From Isosphaeraceae bacterium (GTDB lineage Bacteria > Planctomycetota > Planctomycetia > Isosphaerales > Isosphaeraceae): a stretch of DNA of 40,565 bases. The stretch is from positions 1-40,565 of the forward strand of contig JANXSX010000100.1 of assembly GCA_025356475.1 (NCBI GenBank). Reading direction: 5' to 3'. Below the pieces are notes generated by a model. That model worked only from the letters and a program-made list of their open reading frames with translations. It was not told the origin of the DNA and ran no database searches. This document shows positions 16,337 to 26,086 of this stretch, one piece after another (the first letter of the stretch is position 1; the number at the start of each line of letters is the position of its first letter). The position numbers and the translations under genes were made by a program.

Positions 16337-19300
16337 TTACCGAGACCCGGCGGGACGGGTCTGGTAAGTCTTGAGGTATCGCTCGTAATCCGGGTCGAGG
16401 GGCCGTTCTCCTTCGCGACCGAACGGGAACGCGGGCATCCCCTTCCAGGGCAAGGGCCCCACATTATCACTGCCGGCAGTGAAGGGATCGGCGTCCTTGC
16501 AGTACCCGACCGACTTGACCATAAAGGCGCGTGTCCATCCTTCAGGCAACGGCGGGAGACCTTTATCCTCGAACTCGATCCGCACCTCGTCACCCGGCCC
16601 GACCAGGCAATGCTGGTCGTCATCGGCCTGGAGTAAGCTCGTGACATCGCCGAGCCGGGTCAAGACCCCCCCCAACCGCGCAAGTGGGGCAGGATCGACA
16701 TAATCATGATCATAGAGGAGAGGAAGCTTGCCGTCGGGTGAGACCTCGCGAAAGTAGCCCTTGTATTGGAGCTCGGCACGCGTGACGGTCAGGTCAGTCT
16801 CCCGGACCATTGAGGCAGGCCCCCGAAGTGCGATAAAGGCTTGATCATAGTAGCACTCCATATTTGTCTTGATTCGGATCACGCAGGAGGGGCCGGTCAA
16901 CTTGCCGGTCAGGTCGAGCGTTGTCATCCGGGGCAGCCCGGCAGGGTAGCCCGGGTTCGGCTCGATGACGGTCCAGGTTCCGTCGGCCTGCAGGCGTTCG
17001 ATTACCGGGGTTTTCAACTCCACGCCAGCGGTGGATGCCGCGTAATTCGTTTGAGAGTAGGGGTATTCGACCCAACCGGCCAGACAAAGCGTCAAAGGAT
17101 CGGTCGGTGTGAACCCGCTCAGCCGATCGCCAAAGTCGAGCGTAATGCCGTGCTCTTCCGCGTAACCGATCCAGCCTTTGAGACGGCGGAACGTATCCAC
17201 AGTCTTTCGATCCCAGGATGCGAGGATGCTGGTGACGTCGGTACCCGACTGGTCGGTTGCCTTGATCGGGGTGATCGACTTTGACCAGGCGACGGTCTTG
17301 CCCGTAGGGCGAAGGCCTTCAGGGGCAAACCGCTCATCGGGAGTCGAGTCAACTCCGGGAGGACGATCGACCACGGTAAGGACCAAGTGGTCGAGATACG
17401 CGACTTCGTCCATGGGTTCAGTGATGCTCAAGCGGTACGTACCGTTGACCGGCTTCAACTGGTGGGGGCGGATGCCGACCGACTCATCGCGGTCGGGTTG
17501 GCCGTAAGTTCCCGGGGCGACCAGGTAGCCCATGCCCCCCCCTCCCAGGAAGTCGCCCAGACACTCAAATCGCTCGCCGTTCCACGTGAAAAGGACGGGG
17601 CAACTGCCGGTCTTGCGGCTGACTTCGGCGAGTCTCAAGGTCTGGTCAGCGGTGACGTTGAGCTCGCACTGCATGACTCCGTCTGGCCAGCGAAGTCGAA
17701 GCAGCGGGGCGGTTGTGCTTGTCCCCATCCCCAGGACGATGGGGGCAACACTCTGTGCCAAACTCGCAATTGGGGTCGTATAATCATAAGGGACGTTGAG
17801 CCCCTGCCCTTCGAGGGCGAGACGCACGCCCAAGCCTTGGGGATTCGACCTCATATGATCAAAGTCCGTTTTCCAACGCCCGTTAAGCTCGATGGCCAGC
17901 CAGTGCCGACCATTGCCGCGATTGACGGCGAGCTGGGGCCCCTGCCCGTCTCTTAGGACGAGAAGGTCGGGCAATGGGTCGCCTGCAAGGTCCACCAGAG
18001 CCATCCCTTGCGCTGGCTCTCCTTTGAGGGAGTCGGGCGCGAGGCCCAGCAGGACATCGGCGAATTGTGTGCCCGAATTCCTCTGAAAATTCAGAGCGGG
18101 GGTTGCCGACAACAGAGGCAGGCCGACGAGGTCGGGCCAGGTATCGAGGTCAAGATCGACCGTCTCGGCAGTCCGCCACTTGGTGGCAGCGATCGGGTAG
18201 TCCTTCCAAGCAAACTTCACACCGTCTCGCTCGTGGGTCGTCTCATTGCGAAGGGCTTGGACCCGGCCTCCATCGCTGACAATCCCCAAGTCGGGGCGAC
18301 CATCTTTGTCAAAATCGGCGACCAGAAGTCCGGAAATGGAACCGTCGGGCCGGACATCTTCCAACACATTCTGATGAAATTGGCCGAGTCGATCGTTCAA
18401 GATTACGATAGGTTTGGAACCATCGGCAGTGATCACCAAGTCAATGTCGCGATCTTCATCAATATCAAGGGCGGCAACCGCAGAGTGCGGACCAACGTGA
18501 TCGACGAGTGCTCCAGTCCAGGGGACCAGCGCGATCGAAAGGCCTTCAGTGGCTGCGTAATCGCTCGGTGCGGCAGCGAGCGGGACCCAGTTGTCGGGCT
18601 GTTTCTGGGCGATGGGGCCGGCTTTGCCATCGTTGCGATAAGCGAGGTTGGCTACCCCTTGCGGAGCTTTGGCTCCGGGGATGAAACAGGTGTCTTTATC
18701 GCCTACCTTTGCATAGTTAAGCACATAAAGATCAAGGTCACCATCTTGGTCGAGGTCCATCCATCGCGCAGTCAGGCTCACCGAGGGAGTCTCAGGCTTG
18801 GGCAGGTCGACGAGTTGGAACTTGCCCCCCAAGTTCCGATAGAGGCGATTGTCACCGACTCCGGTCACGTAGAGGTCGATCCGGCGGTCGGCATCGAAAT
18901 CACCGGCGGCAACGCCCAGTCCGGCACGATCGAGCGGCAGTCCAAAGGCTGCAGTCGCGTCCTGAAACACGCCATTGCCTTTGTTCACCAAGAGGATATC
19001 GCGAATCCCTTGCGGACCGACGACGGCGGCAGTCAGATAGAGGTCGAGTTTGCCGTCGCCATCGGCGTCGAACGATGCAATCGCTGCTGCGTACCGGGCG
19101 CGGGCTCGACCGATGACCGCATACGTATCGGTGAAATCGGCTTCTTTGACCCAGCGAACTCCTGGTTCTAGAGTCACCTTCAGGGGAGCGAATCCATCGA
19201 ACCTGGGGACCTGGACCGGGTCATTCGCTGGCTTGACCAGGCTGGGGAAGGGGTTAATGACTTTTGCATATTTGCCGGCTTCGCCGTAGAAAAGTTCCGC

Positions 19301-20059
19301 CGTATCGCCCGGTCCGGCGGCGTTGCCGGGCTGCTTCTTGTTGAACCGTTTCCAGAGTTCCAGCAGTTTGTCCTGCGATTGCCGATCCCCTGTCCAACTT
19401 GTCGCAGCCTGGAGCTTATACATTGCCGTGGTGAGGTACGGGTTGCACTCCAGAGCTTTGGTATAAGTGGCGACCAACTCCTTAGCTTGCTTGACACCGG
19501 CCTGGCGTTCGGGATCGTCGGGGTCGGTCATTGTACTGCCGACTTGGAACCAGACATGGCCGTCGTGGGGATCCTTCGAGGCCACAAACAGGAAGTCCTT
19601 ATGCGCTTCGGCAAGCCGGCCTTGATATCCGAGGATGATCCCTCGGCAATAGTATGCGTTGATATTGGACGGGTCTCGCGTAATGACGTCGGTGAGCAGT
19701 TCGAGAGCCTCGTCGAAGTTGGTGAGCGGTTCCCCCTTCCTGTTCTTCTTGGCGTCTTCCTTCTGGGCACCGGTGTCGTTCAAGAGCGCGATCGCCAGGT
19801 TAATTGCTCCGGGATTCCAAGTCGGAGCCAGAGCGAGGACTGCGCGGAAGTCTGCGACGGCCTTGGTGTACTCGTAGCGTTCCATGTGTCCGAGGCCCCG
19901 ATAGTGGGCCTCGGTCAGCTTAGCATTCTGTTCGGGAGCGGCGTCTTTGACCGCTTTTTCTGTGAGCGGAGTCGTCTTGTTTTCCGGCTGCCCGCAGGCG
20001 GAGAGTAGGAAACCGACCAGGATCAAGGCGAATGATCGAGTGTGGAGCGTAAGCCGCAT
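16337..20059 (-). CDS. Giant lipoprotein with TPR, FG-GAP/VCBS and ASPIC/UnbV domains
   Basis: This is a 1240-residue exported protein. The N-terminus has a lipoprotein signal with LSAC at the cleavage site, near residue 22. TPR-like helices cover roughly 50-250. Repeated calcium-binding FG-GAP/VCBS motifs (FDADGDGKLDLYL, FDADRRIDLYV, DLDQDGDLDLYVL, DFDKDGRPDLGI) span about 330-700. An ASPIC/UnbV-type region follows (NGRHWLAIELNG, LRLRWPDGVMQ, TADQTLRLAE). The last 400 residues form a strand-rich domain beginning FTWNGERFECLGDFLGGGGMG. It probably sits on a membrane surface and binds proteins or glycans. A good GGAG site precedes the ATG. It follows the nitrilase gene by 42 bp. Confidence 0.9.
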   Translation of the reverse strand: MRLTLHTRSFALILVGFLLSACGQPENKTTPLTEKAVKDAAPEQNAKLTEAHYRGLGHMERYEYTKAVADFRAVLALAPTWNPGAINLAIALLNDTGAQKEDAKKNRKGEPLTNFDEALELLTDVITRDPSNINAYYCRGIILGYQGRLAEAHKDFLFVASKDPHDGHVWFQVGSTMTDPDDPERQAGVKQAKELVATYTKALECNPYLTTAMYKLQAATSWTGDRQSQDKLLELWKRFNKKQPGNAAGPGDTAELFYGEAGKYAKVINPFPSLVKPANDPVQVPRFDGFAPLKVTLEPGVRWVKEADFTDTYAVIGRARARYAAAIASFDADGDGKLDLYLTAAVVGPQGIRDILLVNKGNGVFQDATAAFGLPLDRAGLGVAAGDFDADRRIDLYVTGVGDNRLYRNLGGKFQLVDLPKPETPSVSLTARWMDLDQDGDLDLYVLNYAKVGDKDTCFIPGAKAPQGVANLAYRNDGKAGPIAQKQPDNWVPLAAAPSDYAATEGLSIALVPWTGALVDHVGPHSAVAALDIDEDRDIDLVITADGSKPIVILNDRLGQFHQNVLEDVRPDGSISGLLVADFDKDGRPDLGIVSDGGRVQALRNETTHERDGVKFAWKDYPIAATKWRTAETVDLDLDTWPDLVGLPLLSATPALNFQRNSGTQFADVLLGLAPDSLKGEPAQGMALVDLAGDPLPDLLVLRDGQGPQLAVNRGNGRHWLAIELNGRWKTDFDHMRSNPQGLGVRLALEGQGLNVPYDYTTPIASLAQSVAPIVLGMGTSTTAPLLRLRWPDGVMQCELNVTADQTLRLAEVSRKTGSCPVLFTWNGERFECLGDFLGGGGMGYLVAPGTYGQPDRDESVGIRPHQLKPVNGTYRLSITEPMDEVAYLDHLVLTVVDRPPGVDSTPDERFAPEGLRPTGKTVAWSKSITPIKATDQSGTDVTSILASWDRKTVDTFRRLKGWIGYAEEHGITLDFGDRLSGFTPTDPLTLCLAGWVEYPYSQTNYAASTAGVELKTPVIERLQADGTWTVIEPNPGYPAGLPRMTTLDLTGKLTGPSCVIRIKTNMECYYDQAFIALRGPASMVRETDLTVTRAELQYKGYFREVSPDGKLPLLYDHDYVDPAPLARLGGVLTRLGDVTSLLQADDDQHCLVGPGDEVRIEFEDKGLPPLPEGWTRAFMVKSVGYCKDADPFTAGSDNVGPLPWKGMPAFPFGREGERPLDPDYERYLKTYQTRPAGSR

Positions 20060-20101
20060 TATCGGGCTCCGGGAGAGGATGAAGATCGGGCGCGGCGATG
20101 A

Positions 20102-21034
20102 TCAGGAGCGTCCGGGGCGGTAGATGGGTTTGGTATAGAGATGATTGTAAGCCTCGGCTCGAATATGGCCAAGCAGGTCATGGCCCCTTCGTCGCGATCG
20201 CTCCGCCCGGAGCGCTGCAATGTCGATCGGGCCTACCACAATTTTTTCGCCCGAGCCTGGGTCGGCTTGTGCGAGGATTCGGCCATCGAAGTCGACCACC
20301 ATGCTCCCGCCTGGCCATGAGAACGGTGGGTAGTTCGATGCGGTCGCTCCCTGGTTGGCGGCGACCACAAACGCCATGTTCTCGACGGCTCGTGCCCTGT
20401 TGAACAGGGTCCACCAGTCCATCGGCGGTGTGGCCCCCCATGGATCCATATAGGCGGAGACGCGAATCAAGACCTCAGCACCCGCCAGGGCGAGTGCTCT
20501 CAGGGGCTCGGGGAAGAGCCAGTCGTAACAGATGGCAGCCCCGAGCTTGCCAATCTCAGTGTCGACGACCGGGAACAGCGGTTCGTCATAACCAAGGAGG
20601 TCGTGGGGGCTGGCGTGGACTTCCCAAGGAATCCAAGGATTCACCTTGCGATACTTGCTCAAGAGGCCATCAGGCCCGATCAAACAGGTGGTGTTGAAGA
20701 CGACTCCCGGCCATTTGGGGTCCACCTCCAGGAATGTACCCGTCTGGATGTAGATTCCTCGCTCCTTGGCCTTCTTCTGATAACGGTCGGTCTGGTCGTT
20801 GGGGATGGGAATCGCCAGGCGATCGGTCAGCTCATCGACTGTCTCGTAGATGGGCGCGACATGGGCGAACTCGGGGAAGACGACAAGCTTGATGTCGAAG
20901 AACGGCTCGTAACCCACGACAGCTCGGTCGATCATCCCCAACAGAAATCCGACTCGCTCGGGGATCTCCTTGCGATCGCGGGGACAGGGTAAGTCCGTCT
21001 GACAAGCGGCCGCATAGTATCGAGGGATGGACAT
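20102..21034 (-). CDS. Nitrilase-superfamily carbon-nitrogen hydrolase
   Basis: The start is set at 21034 (MSIPRYYAAACQTD); the frame upstream is low-complexity and not nitrilase-like. The 310-residue protein has the Glu-Lys-Cys triad of the superfamily: E55 in FPEF, K130 in KYRKVN and C169 in AICYDWLFPE. These enzymes hydrolyse amides or nitriles through a cysteine thioester. The exact substrate is unknown; the length and YRKVNPW motif suit an aliphatic amidase or N-carbamoyl amidase type. The ATG overlaps the stop of the upstream TPR gene by one base (TAATG), a strong sign of translational coupling. Confidence 0.88.
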   Translation of the reverse strand: MSIPRYYAAACQTDLPCPRDRKEIPERVGFLLGMIDRAVVGYEPFFDIKLVVFPEFAHVAPIYETVDELTDRLAIPIPNDQTDRYQKKAKERGIYIQTGTFLEVDPKWPGVVFNTTCLIGPDGLLSKYRKVNPWIPWEVHASPHDLLGYDEPLFPVVDTEIGKLGAAICYDWLFPEPLRALALAGAEVLIRVSAYMDPWGATPPMDWWTLFNRARAVENMAFVVAANQGATASNYPPFSWPGGSMVVDFDGRILAQADPGSGEKIVVGPIDIAALRAERSRRRGHDLLGHIRAEAYNHLYTKPIYRPGRS

Positions 21035-21969
21035 TACTGACTCCGAGGACCTCTCTGCGCGTCTGGTGGCGGAAGATCGGTTTGAGTGACCTGAAGCAGA
21101 GCCGTCAGGACAGGGTCGTTCTTGCGGTCTGAGAGTCGGAGGAAGATATCGCCTGCTTTCTGAGTCTGACCATTCAGGTAAAACTGGACGCCCAGAACGA
21201 GCCAGGCATCGCGATCGGTCGGGTTGGCTTGGAGGTACGACTCCAACCGACTCATGCCGTCGTGGAATGTCGCGGGTTCCCCGTACAAGGCCACAATATT
21301 GGGAGTCGTCGGGAGCCAACCCCCTTCAACGGTGATCGCTTCCCGGAGACGGTTGGCGGCGTTGGAATACTCGTTCTTGAGAAAAGCGACCTGGGCCAGC
21401 CGAAGCAGCGGGAGGGGCGAGCGTCTTGCCGCCTGTTCGGCTTGCTTGAAGCGTTCGACTGCGGCGTTGAGATTGCCCGCTCGGAAGAGGTTATCCCCCA
21501 GTTTCAGATACCGTCCAGCCCGTACTCGGTCATCAGGCAATGCACGCGGAGTCTTACGAGGAACTTCAACGGGAGGGTCCTGCGGAAGGTCCATCCGCAT
21601 CGGGCTCGGGACCAGATAGATCACAGGAGGAGCTGGGACGAAAAAAATCACCGGATGCGTGTATGGACAACCGTTAGCGACAGAACACTGATGCCGAGGT
21701 TGGTTGTCTTTGTGCTGGCTAACCGATTGGCTCCGAGCGGGCGATGAGGTGAGCAAACCGACTAGGAGTACCAGGCCAGGGATCAACTGGTTGTACGCTC
21801 GCAGATGTGAATCGACGCCTGACCGGAGCTTCAGGGTGTCGCAGCTTGAATTCGACCTCTGCTCTTCACGCAGGGTGAGAGAAACCGATTGTGGTCGGAT
21901 TCCCAGCCTGTTCAACAGTTCGATGCAACTCCCTCGATGCTGCCGATTCATGGGGGACAACCTTTCCAT
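21034..21969 (-). CDS. Secreted TPR-repeat protein
   Basis: The C-terminal half contains TPR-like helical pairs (YLKLGDNLFRAGNLNAAVERF, LLRLAQVAFLKNEYSNAANRL, AWLVLGVQFYLNGQTQKAGDI). A hydrophobic segment (LIPGLVLLVGLLTSSPARSQ) lies at about residues 62-81 of the longest frame and would be a signal peptide if translation begins later. No good ATG lies just before it, so the start is uncertain. A proline-rich stretch with many Val residues follows. The gene is 21 nt downstream of the kinase and overlaps the nitrilase gene by one base, so the three are probably co-transcribed. It likely serves as a protein-interaction scaffold. Confidence 0.75.
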   Translation of the reverse strand: MERLSPMNRQHRGSCIELLNRLGIRPQSVSLTLREEQRSNSSCDTLKLRSGVDSHLRAYNQLIPGLVLLVGLLTSSPARSQSVSQHKDNQPRHQCSVANGCPYTHPVIFFVPAPPVIYLVPSPMRMDLPQDPPVEVPRKTPRALPDDRVRAGRYLKLGDNLFRAGNLNAAVERFKQAEQAARRSPLPLLRLAQVAFLKNEYSNAANRLREAITVEGGWLPTTPNIVALYGEPATFHDGMSRLESYLQANPTDRDAWLVLGVQFYLNGQTQKAGDIFLRLSDRKNDPVLTALLQVTQTDLPPPDAQRGPRSQ

Positions 21970-21990
21970 CCCTGCGGTGTGGTCAAGCCT

Positions 21991-24900
21991 CTACCGTTTG
22001 CGCATCGTTCGGGACTGCAAGGACGACGGGGTGACGTCCAGCCGCGTCCAATCGGCACCGACCCCCTTGAACTTGCGGTCGGTGTCGAGGGCAAGAGCGA
22101 GGTCTCCAGGCTGGACCTCGCCAGGAATCAGCTTGCCAATGATCGGTCGAACCGTCAGATTCGCCCGGTTCTGGGCGGGGCCGGTCGAGTTCTTGATCTT
22201 GCGTTCACCCCAGAAGTCGAGCCAGTGGCGTCGGAAGTCAATCGGAGCATTCTCAACGAGTTTCGCTCCTTCCGTGGTCACAAAGCGAGTGAGTTCGTAC
22301 ACGTCTCCCTCAGCTTGCCATGTGATCACGTTTGATGAGAGGGTGTCTGCCTCGGACTTAAGCAGCACACTCGATCGCTTCGTACGATTATAGGCGTCCA
22401 GAAAGAGGCAGCCACGTGTGGAGATCAACCAAGGTCGATTCGGGCCGGTAGCCGCTCCAGGCCACAGGCCGACCCTTACGAACGAGTCTTCCGAAGCGAG
22501 CGTGCAGCGATCGAGCTGAAGATCGACTTCAAAGCGATCGGCCCGGACATTCTCGGGGATGAGTGAGAAACAACCGGCCCCCACCGCGAGCAGGCAGTTC
22601 TCAAGTCGAACGATTCCACGCGCCATGAAGGTCTTGAAGGCGATCCCACCCGTGATGAAGACCGAGTCGATCGCCAGGCAGGTCGGTCGATCATTGGGCG
22701 ATTCGAAAGGGCTGATGAACGGTGGAAGAGGCTCGCTGCCGGTCGCCTGGAACTCGACGAGCCCGCCCCCGCCAGGCCGGACCTTGCCGGGAGCGGTCAG
22801 CTTACAGCGGATCATGACGAGGTGACCATGATTGACGCGCAGCAGGCTGAGCGGCTGACTGGTCTCGTCGCGAATGAACCGGACTCCAACGAGGGTGAGA
22901 TCGGCACCCGTGACCTCGATGAGAGCGTTGGCACTGGCGCGTGGGGTTGTGGTCCAGGTGATGGTTTGGTCGCCGGGCTTCTGCGGGCCGTCGACCGCGA
23001 TTTCGAGCGAGACCCCTTGAGGAAGCTTGATCGGTGTCCAGGTTCTGGGGCCGAAGCCTTGGACCCGGACCTTGATCCGTTTCAAGCCTGGGCGTCCTGC
23101 GATGTTCTGTTTGATGAATGCGCCGAGGTCGCCAAACCAGGGTGAGACCTGTGTGTCGAACCCCAGTTCAAGCTGAGCTGGATCGACGGCGATCGGTGCG
23201 GCTTTCCCTGGTGGGGCTCCGCCTGGCGGACTTCTTTTTGTGGAGGCGATCCCGATCTCGGGTGCAGCCATACCGGATCCACCGGGCGTGACCACGTTGA
23301 TTGGTGTCAGTGCGACTCGCGGAACGTAGAGGGGGGTGAAGTTGGTTTGCGACTTCTCACGGATCCAAGCTGTCGGTGTAGCGACACGCGATAGGGTGGG
23401 GGCCTGCTCCTCGGCAAGTTTGACGAGATCGAGAGGAAAGAGTTCCTCGATGCCGGCGGGCCAGGCATCCACCTTCTCGACACTCATCACATCCCCACCG
23501 GGCCAGGCGATCTTGAGCGCGCCCAGGTCTGCTGCGCGGGGAACTCCCTCCCTCTCAGAGACGAGCGAGGGCCAGCCCCGGAACGTGTTCGACTCACCTG
23601 CCCAGTCCAGAGACGTCACCGCATCCGAGCCCGCATCAACACCCACGACACTCGACCGTCCTGAGTGAAGGACGGATTGAGCCGCATTCCTCGGTTCAAT
23701 TCGTGCATATGTTGAACAGAGTGACCGCAATAAGAGCGGCCCTCCCAGGTCGAGGAGGGGCCCCTGCCCAGCTAATAGCGATCGTGTGACCGCTAGCCGA
23801 CGGCTCAGGCCGGTCCCCTTTCCGGTCACTCGCATGAGTGGAGCCGAGCCCCCAAGGACCACCGAACGAGCGATGACCACGTCGGCCGCTTCCACATTCC
23901 ACGCCAGGGTCATCAGTGCAGGGCCACGAATCAGCGTGCGATCGAACAGCAAACGCGAGCGGCCTGTGCTCGCGAGCCCAGAGTCGTCTCCGATCCTCAC
24001 GATACTGAAGTTTCGAGACGAGCTGTTCAAAACCGTGATCGTGCAATCACGGAGGACCAGTTCGCTCCCTTTGAGGTCAAAAAGGGCCGAGTGCTTTTCG
24101 GGAAGTTCGCGTGTATCAACCAGGATATCAAGGCGTTCAAGGATCAGTCGCTTGTTCGCAAGTGGAATCACTGCGGTTGAGTTTTCGTCGGTCCGAGGCT
24201 CGATCTTGACGACGGCTCGATGCCCTCCAGTCGCCCGAAGATGGCGAGCCGGACCTGTGAACATCAGGTCATTCATGTAGTACGGACCGTTGTCCGAAAT
24301 CTCGATCGTGGCGGAATTTGCTTCCAGCCCGCTCTTGAGGTTGGTAAAGCGAGCCTTTTCCCCCGGGCGATCGAGCCGATTTACAGTCACGACCGAGCCT
24401 TCCATCCGGCTCATATCGATCAGCTTGGTCACCCAGTCGGGCACGTGGCGTGACTCAACCTCTGAGGCGATGACAATCTCGGGAACGACGGTCGTCTGAG
24501 AGTCGACGGGTTCGACATAGGCAACCGGCTTGGTCGGAATTGCCTTGGGGGCCGGTTGCGTGACCACGACCGGCTTAGGGGCGACCAAGACCACAGGAGG
24601 TGGCTGTTGAGGGACGACATCCGTGCTTTCCACTTCGTTCGACTCGGACGACTCGGCGACTGCGGTCTCCGAAGACATCTGCCGGAGTCCAATCGCCAGC
24701 AGTCCAATGAACAGGCCGACCGCCAAACCGATCCCGATCATCGCGGAGAGCGAGATCTCGGGGCCCCCTGTTCCGCTTTTTGAGCGGTTCGCGGCGGTGT
24801 AGGAATTGCCGGGCTCATCCTCACCTTCATCGCTCTCGTCATCCTCGTCCTCGTCGATCTCGGCCAGATCGAGGGGGGTAGGTGCGGTGACGCTCGGTCT

Positions 24901-25983
24901 TGGCTTGAGCTGCGCGGGGGTGCGAAGGGGACTAGGAGTCGGAGATTCGTCGGCATGTAAGGCGACGAGATCGACGAGCGAGAGGTCCCGGTGATCCTTG
25001 GCGATGGTACTCGCGTTGGGATCTCCAGGCTTCGAGTCGGATGCGAGCCAACCTGCGTCGGCGATCCCGAGTGGAGAGTCGTCGACCAGCACGTCGGCAA
25101 GCTTCTCGGCAGAGTCGGGCGAACGCAATGGCTGGAGTGCGAGCAAGAGCGCGGCGTAGTCGGGATAGCGTCGCTCGGGCCGTTTAGCGAGCAGCTTCAG
25201 GATGACATTCGCGAGTTCTTCCGGGATCTCCGGGCGTTCTTTTCGAGGGTCGGGGGCGGGCTCGTTACAGTGGCGAGCTAACTTGTCAGCGACATCACCC
25301 CCGAAGAAGGGTGCATGTCCGATTAGGAGATAGTAGAGTGTACATCCCAACGAATACATATCGCTGCGAATCGAAGCTGCCCTGCTGTCGCGAGCCTGTT
25401 CAGGAGCCATGTAATCGACAGTACCTACCGTGGTACCGTCGCGAGTTACGCGTTCGTCATCATCCTCGACCTGGAGCGCCAGGCCGAAGTCAGTCACCTT
25501 CACATGCCCTTCAGCGGTCATCAATAAGTTCGCGGGTTTGATGTCCCGGTGAATCACGTTGCGACCGAACGCATAGTGAAGCGCGTGGGAGACCGCGACG
25601 GCGATCTCCACAACGTCGTTGACCGAAAAAACCCCTTTGCGAACCCGCTCGTGGAGATCGCCCCCCAGCAAGTATTCGAGTACGAGGTAGTGTCGCCCCT
25701 GCTCGACCCCCCGGTCGTAGATTGCCACGATGTTGGGGTGGTCGAGAGCCTCAACGTTTTTGGCTTCGCGAAGGAAGCGCTGGAGCATTGTGGAATTCTT
25801 GGCGAGCGTCCGTGGCAGAACCTTCACCGCGACCTCATGGCCGGTCTCAATATGCTCAGCGCGGAAGACAGAGCTCATCCCACCGGTGCCGAGCGGCTCC
25901 AGCAGTCGATAGCTCCCCAGCCGTGGAGTGGTGCTACTACCACCACCACCTATTGTTCCGCCACTCGATTCGGCCTCGACCAT
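21991..25983 (-). CDS. Receptor-type Ser/Thr kinase with beta-helix-like extracytoplasmic region
   Basis: This is a 1330-residue Hanks-type kinase. The glycine loop is LGTGGMSSVF (31-40), the ATP Lys is K54, HRDIKPAN (145-152) is the catalytic loop, DFG is at 165-167 and YMAPEQ is at 191-196. An acidic linker (DEDEDDESDEGEDE, about 377-390) leads to one transmembrane helix near 412-433. About 890 residues follow, with many strand-turn-strand segments (NDLMFTGPARHLRA, VLRDCTITVLNSS, TLVGVRFIRDET) resembling a right-handed parallel beta-helix in two similar halves. It probably senses a surface ligand outside the cytoplasm. It heads a tight cluster with the TPR, nitrilase and ASPIC genes. Confidence 0.9.
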   Translation of the reverse strand: MVEAESSGGTIGGGGSSTTPRLGSYRLLEPLGTGGMSSVFRAEHIETGHEVAVKVLPRTLAKNSTMLQRFLREAKNVEALDHPNIVAIYDRGVEQGRHYLVLEYLLGGDLHERVRKGVFSVNDVVEIAVAVSHALHYAFGRNVIHRDIKPANLLMTAEGHVKVTDFGLALQVEDDDERVTRDGTTVGTVDYMAPEQARDSRAASIRSDMYSLGCTLYYLLIGHAPFFGGDVADKLARHCNEPAPDPRKERPEIPEELANVILKLLAKRPERRYPDYAALLLALQPLRSPDSAEKLADVLVDDSPLGIADAGWLASDSKPGDPNASTIAKDHRDLSLVDLVALHADESPTPSPLRTPAQLKPRPSVTAPTPLDLAEIDEDEDDESDEGEDEPGNSYTAANRSKSGTGGPEISLSAMIGIGLAVGLFIGLLAIGLRQMSSETAVAESSESNEVESTDVVPQQPPPVVLVAPKPVVVTQPAPKAIPTKPVAYVEPVDSQTTVVPEIVIASEVESRHVPDWVTKLIDMSRMEGSVVTVNRLDRPGEKARFTNLKSGLEANSATIEISDNGPYYMNDLMFTGPARHLRATGGHRAVVKIEPRTDENSTAVIPLANKRLILERLDILVDTRELPEKHSALFDLKGSELVLRDCTITVLNSSSRNFSIVRIGDDSGLASTGRSRLLFDRTLIRGPALMTLAWNVEAADVVIARSVVLGGSAPLMRVTGKGTGLSRRLAVTRSLLAGQGPLLDLGGPLLLRSLCSTYARIEPRNAAQSVLHSGRSSVVGVDAGSDAVTSLDWAGESNTFRGWPSLVSEREGVPRAADLGALKIAWPGGDVMSVEKVDAWPAGIEELFPLDLVKLAEEQAPTLSRVATPTAWIREKSQTNFTPLYVPRVALTPINVVTPGGSGMAAPEIGIASTKRSPPGGAPPGKAAPIAVDPAQLELGFDTQVSPWFGDLGAFIKQNIAGRPGLKRIKVRVQGFGPRTWTPIKLPQGVSLEIAVDGPQKPGDQTITWTTTPRASANALIEVTGADLTLVGVRFIRDETSQPLSLLRVNHGHLVMIRCKLTAPGKVRPGGGGLVEFQATGSEPLPPFISPFESPNDRPTCLAIDSVFITGGIAFKTFMARGIVRLENCLLAVGAGCFSLIPENVRADRFEVDLQLDRCTLASEDSFVRVGLWPGAATGPNRPWLISTRGCLFLDAYNRTKRSSVLLKSEADTLSSNVITWQAEGDVYELTRFVTTEGAKLVENAPIDFRRHWLDFWGERKIKNSTGPAQNRANLTVRPIIGKLIPGEVQPGDLALALDTDRKFKGVGADWTRLDVTPSSLQSRTMRKR

Positions 25984-26086
25984 CCCCTAAGCCCTCCGTC
26001 CCACTCTGAACCATTCGCAAACGAACGTCTTGTACGGATAGTACGCAAGAAATGGTCACCCGCGTCGGTTGTGTCGCAAACAAGTG

